The position numbers were made by a program, and so were the translations under genes. Source: Lysobacter solisilvae (GTDB lineage: Bacteria > Pseudomonadota > Gammaproteobacteria > Xanthomonadales > Xanthomonadaceae). Taken from it: DNA of 64,000 nucleotides. Below the pieces are notes generated by a model. The model was not told the origin of the DNA and did not search any database. It saw only the letters and a program-made list of their open reading frames with translations. Location: the NCBI RefSeq assembly GCF_016613535.2, contig NZ_CP071518.1, positions 434,001-498,000 on the forward strand. The letters are read 5' to 3'. Within the stretch, counting starts at the first letter, position 1, and the number at the start of each line of letters is the position of its first letter. Positions 48,335-56,497 of the stretch are shown piece by piece.

Positions 48335-48820
48335 ATGGATCGACCGCAACCCGCCACCACGCCCATGCTCGAGACACCAGATTACCGCGCCCTGCTCGCC
48401 ACAGCCGTCGACGAGGCCCGCCGCGGCCTGGCCGAAGGCGGTATTCCCATCGGCGCGGCGCTGTACGCCGGCGACGGTCGCCTGCTGGGCTGCGGCCACA
48501 ATCGCCGCGTCCAGGAGGACGACCCCTCGGTGCACGGCGAAACGGACGCGTTCCGCAAGGCCGGCCGGCAGCGCAGCTACCGCAGCACGATCATGGTGAC
48601 CACGCTGGCCCCGTGCTGGTACTGCAGCGGCCTGGTGCGGCAGTTCAACATCGGCACGGTGGTGGTGGGCGAATCGGTCAACTTCCGCGGCGGCATCGAC
48701 TGGCTGCGCGAGCACGGCGTGCGGGTGGTCGACCTGGCCGACCCCGAATGCATCGAACTGCTGGGCGGCTGGATCGCCGGGCACCCGCAGCTGTGGAACG
48801 AGGATATCGGCGAAGACTGA
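48335..48820 (+). CDS. Yeast-type cytosine deaminase (nucleoside deaminase family)
   Basis: Predicted 161-residue zinc deaminase. HGETDAF and [13 protein letters not shown] provide the zinc His/Cys/Cys and the catalytic Glu. The C-terminal block [20 protein letters not shown] and the ending [11 protein letters not shown] closely follow fungal Fcy1 cytosine deaminase, unlike the amidohydrolase-fold CodA of E. coli. It likely converts cytosine to uracil or a related pyrimidine. The ATG at 48335 is used; 48365 is possible and would trim ten residues. It stands alone between ubiE and hslU. Confidence 0.8.
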   Translation: MDRPQPATTPMLETPDYRALLATAVDEARRGLAEGGIPIGAALYAGDGRLLGCGHNRRVQEDDPSVHGETDAFRKAGRQRSYRSTIMVTTLAPCWYCSGLVRQFNIGTVVVGESVNFRGGIDWLREHGVRVVDLADPECIELLGGWIAGHPQLWNEDIGED

Positions 48821-48873
48821 AGCGGCCTGGCGGGCCGGCGACAGGACGCCGGCCTCGCAACGCAACGCATCGG

Positions 48874-50268
48874 CTACAGGATGTACCGGCTCAGGTCCGG
48901 ATCCTTCACCAGCTCGTCCAGTTGCGCGTCGACGTAGGCCCGGTCGATGACGACCGAATCGCCATCGCGGTCGGGGGCTTCGAAGCTGAGCGTGTCCAGC
49001 AGGCGCTCCAGCACCGTATGGAGGCGCCGCGCCCCGATGTTTTCCTGGCGGTCGTTGACCTGCGCGGCGATCTCGGCGAGGCGATCGATGGCTTCGGGCT
49101 GGAAGCCCAGGGTCACGCCCTCCGTGCGCAGCAGTTCAACGTACTGGGTGATCAGCGCGGCCTTGGGCTCGGTGAGGATGCGGACGAAATCGTCCTTGCT
49201 CAGCGCGCCCAGCTCGACCCGGATCGGGAAGCGGCCCTGCAGTTCGGGGATCAGGTCGCTGGGCTTGGCCAGGTGGAAGGCGCCGGAGGCGATGAACAGG
49301 ATGTGGTCGGTCTTCACCGATCCGTACTTGGTGCTGACCGTCGAACCTTCCACCAGCGGCAGCAGGTCGCGCTGCACGCCTTCGCGGCTGACGTCGCCGC
49401 CGACAGTGCCGGCGTCGCTGCGCTTGGCGACCTTGTCGATCTCGTCGATGAAGACGATGCCGTGCTGCTCGCAGGCTTCGATCGCCTCGTCGCGCACGTC
49501 GTCCTCGTTGACCAGGCGCCCGGCCTCCTCCTCGATGAGCTGCGCGCGCGCGGCCTTCACCGTGAGCTTGCGCTTGTGCGTCTTGCTGCCGGCCATCTGG
49601 GTGAACATCTGGCGCAGCTGTTGGCCCATCTCCTCCATGCCGGGCGGCGCCATGATGTCGACGCCGACGTTCACCGCGAAATCGACGTCCACTTCGCGGT
49701 CGTCCAGCGCGCCGCTGCGCAACTGCCGGCGCAGCTTGGTGCGCGTCTTGTCGTCCTCGGCGTCCTGCGCGGCGTGCTCGGCCTGCTGTTCGGCCTGCGG
49801 ATCGCCCTCGAACCCGAACAGGGTGACGGCGCGACGCGGCAGGAGCACGTCCAAGATGCGGTCCTCGGCGCGATCCTCGGCCTGCGTGCGCACCCGTTGC
49901 TTGGCCTGCTCGCGGTACATCTTGACGGCCGTGTCGGCCAGGTCGCGCACGATCTGCTCGACGTCCTTGCCGACGTAGCCGACCTCGGTGAAGCGGGTGG
50001 CTTCGACCTTCACGAACGGCGCGTTGGCCAGCGTCGCCAGGCGGCGCGCGATCTCGGTCTTGCCCACGCCGGTCGGACCGATCATGAGGATGTTCTTGGG
50101 CATGACCTCGTCGCGCAGTTCCGGGTCCAGCTGCATGCGCCGCCAGCGATTGCGCAGCGCGATGGCGACCGCGCGCTTGGCGGCCTGCTGGCCGACGATG
50201 TGGCGGTCGAGTTCCTGCACGATCTCGCGCGGAGTCATGGTGGCGGAAATGGAGTCGGGCTTGGGCAT
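48874..50268 (-). CDS. hslU: HslU, ATPase subunit of the HslUV protease
   Basis: Predicted 464-residue AAA+ unfoldase. [17 protein letters not shown], Walker [10 protein letters not shown], the pore motif GYVGKD and Walker [14 protein letters not shown] are present, as is the C-terminal LSRYIL tail that docks into HslV. It feeds substrates to HslV at 50449. The ATG at 50268 gives the family start; the gap to hslV is 180 bp, longer than in many relatives. Confidence 0.95.
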   Translation of the reverse strand: MPKPDSISATMTPREIVQELDRHIVGQQAAKRAVAIALRNRWRRMQLDPELRDEVMPKNILMIGPTGVGKTEIARRLATLANAPFVKVEATRFTEVGYVGKDVEQIVRDLADTAVKMYREQAKQRVRTQAEDRAEDRILDVLLPRRAVTLFGFEGDPQAEQQAEHAAQDAEDDKTRTKLRRQLRSGALDDREVDVDFAVNVGVDIMAPPGMEEMGQQLRQMFTQMAGSKTHKRKLTVKAARAQLIEEEAGRLVNEDDVRDEAIEACEQHGIVFIDEIDKVAKRSDAGTVGGDVSREGVQRDLLPLVEGSTVSTKYGSVKTDHILFIASGAFHLAKPSDLIPELQGRFPIRVELGALSKDDFVRILTEPKAALITQYVELLRTEGVTLGFQPEAIDRLAEIAAQVNDRQENIGARRLHTVLERLLDTLSFEAPDRDGDSVVIDRAYVDAQLDELVKDPDLSRYIL

Positions 50269-50448
50269 GGGGAAGTTTTTTTCGGAGATGGCGCGGGGGT
50301 GGTGGAACGGGAAAGCGGATGCGGGAACCAGGAGATGATCAGCAAAGCCGGAGCCAGCGGCGCAAACCGGGTGGGTCGTCGGAGCATCGCGACGCGGGCG
50401 TGAGGGCCTTGCCACGTGCGCGCCCTCCGCCCCGCACCCGATTTCCCG

Positions 50449-51000
50449 TCAGAGCTCTTCCACCACGATGTTTCGATTGGTGTAGATGCACACGTCGCCC
50501 GCGATGTTGAGCGATTCGTTGACGATGGTCCTGGCGTCGAGCTGGGTATGCGCCGCCAGCGCGCGCGCGGCGGACAGCGCGTAAGGGCCGCCGGAACCGA
50601 TCGCAACGATGCCATCCTCGGGCTCGATGACATCGCCGGTGCCGCCGATGATCAGCGAGGTTTCCTTGTCGGCCACCACCAGCAGTGCCTCGAGCTTGCC
50701 CAGGCGGCGTTCGGTGCGCCAATCCTTGGCCAGTTCCACCGCGGCGCGGGTGAGCTGCCCGTACTTGTCCAGCTTGGCCTCGAACAGTTCGAACAGCGTG
50801 AACGCATCGGCGGCGGCGCCGGCGAAGCCCGCCAGCACCTGGCCTTCCCGGCCGAGGCGACGCACCTTGCGCGCGTTGGCCTTCATGACCGTGTGTCCGA
50901 GCGTGACCTGGCCATCGCCGCCGACGGCGACGCGGCCATCACGGCGTACCGACACGATGGTCGTGGCGTGGATGACGTTGGGGTTGCGACTGGGGTCCAT
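50449..51000 (-). CDS. hslV: HslV, peptidase subunit of the HslUV protease
   Basis: Predicted 183-residue N-terminal threonine peptidase. The conserved [12 protein letters not shown] follows a short pro-sequence, and [22 protein letters not shown] is a family block. The pro-sequence [12 protein letters not shown], cut before Thr13, is longer than in E. coli but usual in this family. The start at 51000 matches relatives; a longer frame to 51021 adds seven codons. Confidence 0.94.
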   Translation of the reverse strand: MDPSRNPNVIHATTIVSVRRDGRVAVGGDGQVTLGHTVMKANARKVRRLGREGQVLAGFAGAAADAFTLFELFEAKLDKYGQLTRAAVELAKDWRTERRLGKLEALLVVADKETSLIIGGTGDVIEPEDGIVAIGSGGPYALSAARALAAHTQLDARTIVNESLNIAGDVCIYTNRNIVVEEL

Positions 51001-51110
51001 GCGGCCTCCGTTATTTCCCACGACGTGGGGGCGTGGCGGGCGCGTTCAAGCACCGGGGGCCGGAATGGGCCGGCCACGCCACGGCGCGGGCACCCGCGGT
51101 CAAGGCCGCT

Positions 51111-52124
51111 TCAGGCCTTGGCCGGCTTGCGTCGCGCGCGCGGGTGCGCGGCGTCGTAGACCTTGGCCAGGTGCTGGTAGTCCAGGTGCGTGTAGATCTG
51201 CGTGGTCGCGATGTCCGCGTGTCCGAGCAGTTCCTGCACGCCACGCAGGTCGCCGGAGGATTCGAGCACGTGGCTGGCAAAGGAGTGGCGCAGCAGGTGC
51301 GGATGCACGCGCTTGAACAGGCCTTGCCGCTGCGCCAGCTGGCGGATGCGCAGTTGCACCGCGCGCGGCGTGATGGGGCCACCACCGCGACCGGGAAACA
51401 CGGGCAGCGCCGAGGTCGCGCCCGTGGACGCACGCCAGTCGTGCAGGGCGCGGCGCGCGTGCGAACCGATCGGTACGCTGCGTTGCTTGCGGCCCTTGCC
51501 CAGCACGGTCACCAGGCCGTCGGCCAGGTCGAGGTCGCCCCAGCGCAATGCGCACAGTTCCGACAGGCGCAGTCCGGAGGAATAGAACAGTTCGAGCAGC
51601 GCGCGGTCGCGCAGCCCCAGTGGTGCGTCGGTCGGCACTTCGACCAGGGCCTGCGCCTCGTCCGGATCGAGCACCTGGGGCAACTTGCGCGGCGCCTTGG
51701 GCGCCCGGACGCCCTGGGCCGGGTTGGCGGCAATCCGGCCGTGCCTGAGCAGCCAGGCGAACAGGCTGCGGCAGGCCGACAGGCGTCGTTGCAGGGACTT
51801 GGGCCCCAGGCCCCGCCGGTGCTCGGCGGCGATGAAGCCGCGCAGGCCTTCGGAGTCCAGCGTGGTGAACGGACGACCCTGCGCCTGCACCCAATGGGAG
51901 AGCGCGAGGAGGTCGCGGCGATAGGCATCGAGCGTATGCGGCGAGGTCTGCCGCTCCACGCGCAGGTAGGCCAGGAAGCCCTCGATTTCGGGCGGCCCGG
52001 TTTCCGGCGGCGCGGTTTCCGGTATTGCGGTTTCGGACGGTATGGCGTCCGCGCCGCGTTCGGCGTCGCGTTCGGCGTCGCGTTCGGCGTCGCGGGCGGC
52101 GTCGCCGCTGCCGTGTTCGCTCAT
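51111..52124 (-). CDS. xerC: Tyrosine recombinase XerC
   Basis: Predicted 337-residue recombinase that resolves chromosome dimers at dif with XerD. The core-binding domain begins at PPEIEGFLAYLRVERQTSPH, and the catalytic domain holds the Arg in SSGLRLSELCALRW, Lys in GKGRKQRSV, HPHLLRHSFASH, GHADIATTQIYTH and the Tyr nucleophile in IYTHLDYQHL. An N-terminal extension of about 45 residues consists of DAER and PETAP-like repeats encoded by DNA tandems at 51991-52103. The ATG at 52124 is preferred; a GTG at 52175 adds 17 residues. The position between DUF484 and hslV is conserved. Confidence 0.93.
   Translation of the reverse strand: MSEHGSGDAARDAERDAERDAERGADAIPSETAIPETAPPETGPPEIEGFLAYLRVERQTSPHTLDAYRRDLLALSHWVQAQGRPFTTLDSEGLRGFIAAEHRRGLGPKSLQRRLSACRSLFAWLLRHGRIAANPAQGVRAPKAPRKLPQVLDPDEAQALVEVPTDAPLGLRDRALLELFYSSGLRLSELCALRWGDLDLADGLVTVLGKGRKQRSVPIGSHARRALHDWRASTGATSALPVFPGRGGGPITPRAVQLRIRQLAQRQGLFKRVHPHLLRHSFASHVLESSGDLRGVQELLGHADIATTQIYTHLDYQHLAKVYDAAHPRARRKPAKA
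51991..52103. repeat. 15-bp and 12-bp tandem repeats in the 5' end of xerC
   Basis: A 12-bp unit GCGTTCGGCGTC repeats at 52056, 52068, 52080 and (variant) 52092, and encodes D-A-E-R. Next to it, 15-bp imperfect units around CGGTTTCCGG at about 51991-52035 encode PETAP-like repeats. Confidence 0.8.
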
Positions 52125-52217
52125 GGCGCCGGCGCTGGCGCGCAGCGTGGCTTCACGGGCGCTGGCGCGGCTCACCGGTTGTCCCGGCGCCGAGGAAGGC
52201 GTTGCTGCGTGGCGCGG

Positions 52218-52892
52218 TCAGCGCGCATACCTCGCCAGCGCGGCAGTGAGCGCTTCGCCCATCATGCGCAGGAACAGCGTGCCCATGCCCGGGAAGAACC
52301 GGTTGGCGTCGAGGCTGCCCACGGCGACCAGGCCGACGCCGCCCAGCGGCAGCAGCGCGGTGGACTGCACGTCCGGCGCGCGGTCGCCGTAAAGGACCTC
52401 GTGCTTCTCCGGCTGCAGCCGGCCGCACAGCGGTTCGCCGTCGGCCAGGCAGTCGCGGAAGCTCTGCAGGCGCGGATCGTCCGCCGCGATGTGCTGCAGC
52501 CACGGCGCCTCTTCCAGGCCGGCGACCGGTTCGAACAGCACGACCCGCACCAGGTCGCCGTTGAAGTCCTCGGCCAGGCTGGCGGCCATCGCCCGCAGCG
52601 TGTCGGCGGCGTTCTCCTGGCGCATCAGCTGCAGCGTGAGCTGGTGCGTGCGCACCGCCAGGCGCTCGTTCTCCTGCGCGTTGGCGAACAGGTCCTGCAG
52701 GCGGCGGGCGAGCTCGCGGTTCTTGTCGCGCAGCACGTCGAGCTGGTAGCTGGCCAGCGACGCGGCCGGACCCTCGTCGCGCGGCACCACCAGGCTCAGG
52801 GCGAGGTCAGGGAACTGGCGCAGGAACTGCGGATGCCGGCGCAGCCAGGCGGCCACTTCATGCGCGGAAAGGGTTTCCTGGATCTCGCTCAT
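52218..52892 (-). CDS. DUF484 family (GAF-like) protein
   Basis: Predicted 224-residue protein of the DUF484 family, conserved beside xerC in gammaproteobacteria. It has the N-terminal helical domain ([20 protein letters not shown]) followed by a GAF-like domain ([20 protein letters not shown]). The function is unknown. Its ATG at 52892 overlaps the dapF stop by four bases, so it is coupled to dapF. Confidence 0.88.
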   Translation of the reverse strand: MSEIQETLSAHEVAAWLRRHPQFLRQFPDLALSLVVPRDEGPAASLASYQLDVLRDKNRELARRLQDLFANAQENERLAVRTHQLTLQLMRQENAADTLRAMAASLAEDFNGDLVRVVLFEPVAGLEEAPWLQHIAADDPRLQSFRDCLADGEPLCGRLQPEKHEVLYGDRAPDVQSTALLPLGGVGLVAVGSLDANRFFPGMGTLFLRMMGEALTAALARYAR

Positions 52893-53776
52893 GCCATCCA
52901 CTCTCCTTCGAATACGAATGCGGCCGGACCGGCCATGGTGATCGGGGCATCGTCTCGCGGCCAGGCGATGCGCAATTCGCCGCCAGGCAGGGCGATGGCG
53001 ACGTCACGGTCGATGCGGTCGCGCCGCATCAGCACCGCCGCAGCGGCGCAGGCGCCGCTGCCGCAGGCCAGGGTTTCGCCGACGCCACGCTCGTACACAC
53101 GCAGGCGCACGCGTCCGCGCGATTCGACCTGGGCGAAGCCCACGTTGACGCTGTCGGGGAATGCGGCGTCGCGCTGCAGGCGGGCGCCCAGGGCGTGCAC
53201 GGGCGCCGAAGTTGCATCGGCAACCTCGATCACCGCGTGCGGGTTGCCCATCGAAACGGCGCCGAACTCGACGGACTGTCCGTCCACGTCAAGCCGGTAG
53301 GTTTCCTGAGCGGCAGTGAACCCCCGTAGTGGAACCTGCTCGGGAGCCCAGCGCGGCACGCCCATGGCGATCCGGTAGGTGCCGTCGGGCAGGCGCGTGA
53401 CTTCATGCGCGCCGGCGGGGCTGTCGACGGTGAACACCGCGTCGCGCGCGACGCCCTCGCGGACCAGCCACGCCGCCACGCAGCGCGCACCGTTGCCGCA
53501 CTGGCCGGCGCGGGAACCGTCGGCATTGAAGATGCCGTAGCTGGCCACGGCGTGGGGGCTGCGCGGATCTTCGATGGTCAGGATCTGGTCGCAGCCGACG
53601 CCGGTGTGGCGGTCGGCCAGCGCGCGGCAGAGCGCCGGCGCCGGTGCGGGCCGGCCATGGCGCAGGTCGATCACCACGAAATCGTTGCCGGCGCCGTGCA
53701 TCTTGCTGAAGCGCAGGCGCGACGACGCCGCGTCGGCGGGCGCCGCAGCCCGTGCCGCGGCGCGGACTTCAGCCAC
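52889..53776 (-). CDS. dapF: Diaminopimelate epimerase
   Basis: Predicted 295-residue enzyme that epimerises LL-diaminopimelate to the meso form for lysine and peptidoglycan synthesis. The conserved start [16 protein letters not shown] and both active-site cysteines, in [12 protein letters not shown] and [11 protein letters not shown], are present. No ATG lies at the family start, so I use the GTG at 53776, inside the end of lptM, giving a 21-residue Ala/Arg leader. It overlaps lptM by 8 bp and DUF484 by 4 bp. Confidence 0.92.
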   Translation of the reverse strand: MAEVRAAARAAAPADAASSRLRFSKMHGAGNDFVVIDLRHGRPAPAPALCRALADRHTGVGCDQILTIEDPRSPHAVASYGIFNADGSRAGQCGNGARCVAAWLVREGVARDAVFTVDSPAGAHEVTRLPDGTYRIAMGVPRWAPEQVPLRGFTAAQETYRLDVDGQSVEFGAVSMGNPHAVIEVADATSAPVHALGARLQRDAAFPDSVNVGFAQVESRGRVRLRVYERGVGETLACGSGACAAAAVLMRRDRIDRDVAIALPGGELRIAWPRDDAPITMAGPAAFVFEGEWMA

Positions 53777-54047
53777 CGTCGTCCTCGGCTTCCGGTGTTT
53801 CGGGGGCCGGAGTTTCAGGTGCCGGAGTGGGTTCTTCGCCCGTGGTCGGGGCCGGGTCTTCGGCGGCCTGGGTCGCGGCGGCATCGGCTGCGCTTTCGGC
53901 CGGCGTGGCCGGCGCATCGGTGGCCGGCACGGTGGCCGGATCCAGCGGCGGCGGCGCGGGCGGCAGTACCAGGGGCCCCTTGTTGCCGCAGCCAGCCAGG
54001 GTGGCCAGCACGGCGGCGGTGAGTGCGATTCGGACGATTGCGTTCAT
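53769..54047 (-). CDS. lptM: LptM (YifL-like) lipoprotein, LPS transport chaperone
   Basis: Predicted 92-residue lipoprotein. [14 protein letters not shown] after the signal peptide is the LptM/YifL signature; LptM helps assemble LptD in the outer membrane. The rest is a Pro/Glu/Ala-rich acidic tail, longer than in E. coli. It is first in the lptM-dapF-DUF484-xerC group, an order also known from E. coli (yifL-dapF-yigA-xerC). Confidence 0.85.
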   Translation of the reverse strand: MNAIVRIALTAAVLATLAGCGNKGPLVLPPAPPPLDPATVPATDAPATPAESAADAAATQAAEDPAPTTGEEPTPAPETPAPETPEAEDDGG

Positions 54048-54178
54048 GGCCCGAGTATAGCCGGGGCGCGGCGCGCCTCTACCCGTCGCGGGCCGGACTG
54101 CGGAACCCGGTCGCGATCGCGTGCCGGGCGTCGTCCCGCGGACCGATCAGCAGGGCTCGAAAGGCCCCTCGCTGCGGC

Positions 54179-54207
54179 GCCCCGTCGTGGCCGGGCCACG
54201 ACGGGGC
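54179..54207 (-). other. Hairpin after the oligopeptidase B gene
   Basis: GCCCCGTCGTGG and CCACGACGGGGC form a 12-bp perfect stem with a CCGGG loop, 8 bp past the stop of the gene at 54215. Only scattered T follow, so it may be a terminator or an RNA-stability element. Confidence 0.5.
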
Positions 54208-54214
54208 CTGCAAG

Positions 54215-56353
54215 TCATCGCAGTTCCGTCGCGCCCAGCTGGTCGAGCATGAACGCATACAGCTCGGCGCGTTCCTCGTGGCGACGGAAGCGACCCGACT
54301 TGCCGCCGTGGCCGGCGGCCATGTTGGTCCGGAACAGCACGGTGCGGTCGGAGGTGTTCACGTCGCGCAGGCGCGCGACGTACTTGGCCGGCTCGAAATA
54401 CTGCACCTGCGAATCCCACAGGCCGGTGAACACGAACATCGCCGGATAGGCCTGCGGCTTGAGGTTGTCGTAGGGCGAGTACGACAGCATGTAGTCGTAG
54501 TACTCCTTCTTTTCCGGATTGCCCCACTCGTCGTACTCGTTGGTGGTCAGCGGGATGCTGGCGTCGAGCATCGTGGTCACCACGTCCACGAACGGGACCT
54601 CGGTGAGGATCACCCGATAGCGGTCGGGCGCCATGTTGCTCACCGCGCCCATCAGCAGGCCGCCGGCGCTGCCGCCGTGGGCGGCGACCCGGTCCTTGGC
54701 CGCGTAGCCTTCCTTGACCAGGAAATCGGTGACGTCGATGAAGTCGGTGAAGGTGTTCTTCTTCTTCAGCAGCTTGCCGTCCTCGTACCACTGCCGGCCC
54801 ATCTCCTGGCCGCCACGGATGTGCGCGATCGCGTATACCAGGCCACGGTCGACCAGGCTGATCGCGCCGTTGCTGAAGCCCGGGTCCATCGAGCTGCCAT
54901 AGCTGCCGTAGGCGTACTGCAGCATCGGCGCGGTGCCGTCCTTCCTGAAGCCTTTCTTGTACAGCAGCGACACCGGCACCTTGGTGCCGTCGCGGGCCGT
55001 TGCCCACAGGCGCTCGGTCACGTACTGCGTCGGGTCATAGCCCGGGACCGGGTCGCGCTTGAGCAGCTTGCGCTCGCCGGTGCGGGTGTTGAGCTCGTAG
55101 GTGGTGTTAGGCGTGGTCATCGACGTGTAGCTGTAGCGCAGCCACTCGCTGTCCGGTTCGGCGTTCACCGACAGGCCCATCGAATAGGCCGGCTCGTCGG
55201 CGTCGACGAACTGGGCGCTGCCGTCCGCGCGCAGCATGCGCACGCGCTCCAGGCCCTGCGAGCGCTCGGCGATCGCGGTGAAGGTGTCGAACAGCTCGAA
55301 GCCTTCGATGTAGACGTCATCGCGGTGCGGCACCCAGTCCACCCAGTCGGCACGCGAAGTCGAACCGCTCGGCGCGGTGACGATCTTGAAGTTCTTCGCC
55401 GGCACGCCCTTGCCGTTCGGGGCGTTGGTGCGGATGACCCAGCGACCGCCGTGGTGGTCGGCTTCGTACTCGACATCGCGCTCGCGCGGCGACAGCACGA
55501 CGAACTGCTTCGGGTCCGCGGCCGGTGCGCAGCGCATCTCGTCGGACACGGTGCTGCTCACGCCGATGCAGATGAACTTGTCGTCGCGGGTGCGCGACAC
55601 GCCCATGTAGAAGCTGTCGTCGTGTTCCTCGTAGACCAGCTCGTCCTGCGAGGACGGCGTGCCCAGCACGTGCTTCTTGACGCGCACGGTGAGCAGGGTC
55701 TCCGGGTCGTTCTCGACGTAGAACAGGGTGCGGTTGTCGTCGGCCCAGACCAGGTTCGGCGAGACGCCGGTGACCGTGTCGGGATGGATCTCGCCGGTGG
55801 CCAGGTTCTTGAAGCGGATCGTGTACTGGCGGCGGCCGACGTCGTCCTCCGCCCAGGCCAGCAGCTGGTTGTCCTGGCTGACCTCGTGGTCGCCGACGCT
55901 GAAGTACTCCTTGCCGGCGGCCATGGCGTTGACGTCGAGCATGACCTCCTCCGGCGCATCCATGCTGCCCTTGTGGCGCACGTGGATGGGATAGTCCTGG
56001 CCCGTCTGGTAGCGCGTCTGGTACCAGTAGTCGCGCTCGCGGAACGGCACCGAACTGTCGTCCTGCTTGATGCGCGCGATGATTTCGTCGTAGATCTTCG
56101 TCTTCAGCGGCTGCAGCGGCGCCAGTGCCGCGTCGGCGTAGGCGTTCTCCGCCTTCAGGTAGCCGAGCATCTCCTCGTTCTTGCGCGAGTCGTCGCGCAG
56201 CCAGTAGTACTCGTCGCTGCGCTGCGCGCCGTGCGGCGCCTTCACCGAATGGGCCTTGCGGGCCACGTCGGGCGGAGCAGGCAGCTCGGCGGCCTGGAGG
56301 GAGAAGGTGGTCGTCATCAGCAGCGTCGCCAGCAGGGGAAGAGTCGGATTCAT
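54215..56353 (-). CDS. Oligopeptidase B-like S9 peptidase, secreted
   Basis: Predicted 712-residue serine peptidase. The signal peptide (cleavage near LQAAE) marks it as exported, unlike the cytosolic E. coli PtrB. A beta-propeller of about 330 residues is followed by the catalytic domain with nucleophile AHGGSAGGLLMG and the catalytic His in AAGHGGKSGRF. PtrB-like enzymes cut after Arg or Lys in short peptides. It is followed by a second S9 enzyme of the same length upstream in the same direction. Confidence 0.88.
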   Translation of the reverse strand: MNPTLPLLATLLMTTTFSLQAAELPAPPDVARKAHSVKAPHGAQRSDEYYWLRDDSRKNEEMLGYLKAENAYADAALAPLQPLKTKIYDEIIARIKQDDSSVPFRERDYWYQTRYQTGQDYPIHVRHKGSMDAPEEVMLDVNAMAAGKEYFSVGDHEVSQDNQLLAWAEDDVGRRQYTIRFKNLATGEIHPDTVTGVSPNLVWADDNRTLFYVENDPETLLTVRVKKHVLGTPSSQDELVYEEHDDSFYMGVSRTRDDKFICIGVSSTVSDEMRCAPAADPKQFVVLSPRERDVEYEADHHGGRWVIRTNAPNGKGVPAKNFKIVTAPSGSTSRADWVDWVPHRDDVYIEGFELFDTFTAIAERSQGLERVRMLRADGSAQFVDADEPAYSMGLSVNAEPDSEWLRYSYTSMTTPNTTYELNTRTGERKLLKRDPVPGYDPTQYVTERLWATARDGTKVPVSLLYKKGFRKDGTAPMLQYAYGSYGSSMDPGFSNGAISLVDRGLVYAIAHIRGGQEMGRQWYEDGKLLKKKNTFTDFIDVTDFLVKEGYAAKDRVAAHGGSAGGLLMGAVSNMAPDRYRVILTEVPFVDVVTTMLDASIPLTTNEYDEWGNPEKKEYYDYMLSYSPYDNLKPQAYPAMFVFTGLWDSQVQYFEPAKYVARLRDVNTSDRTVLFRTNMAAGHGGKSGRFRRHEERAELYAFMLDQLGATELR

Positions 56354-56404
56354 GGATGGGGTCCGCAGGGGGTTGGCGCAATGGGTCGCGGGGCCTGAAA
56401 CCAG

Positions 56405-56428
56405 ACGCGGGCGCCTGGGCGCCCGCGT
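56405..56428 (-). other. Hairpin between the two S9 peptidase genes
   Basis: ACGCGGGCGC and GCGCCCGCGT form a 10-bp stem with a CTGG loop in the 144-bp gap after the gene at 56498. Only CTGGTTTCAG follows on the minus strand, so it is a weak terminator candidate. Confidence 0.45.
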
Positions 56429-56497
56429 GCGGTGGTCCGGCCGGTTCAGGTCACCGGAGGGAGGTCCGGCGGCCGGGCCGCCTTCACTCCAGCCGCC

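Noticed and set aside
47488-50403. A 971-codon plus-strand open frame opposite ubiE and hslU
   Set aside because: It overlaps confirmed genes on both sides and has no recognisable domain.
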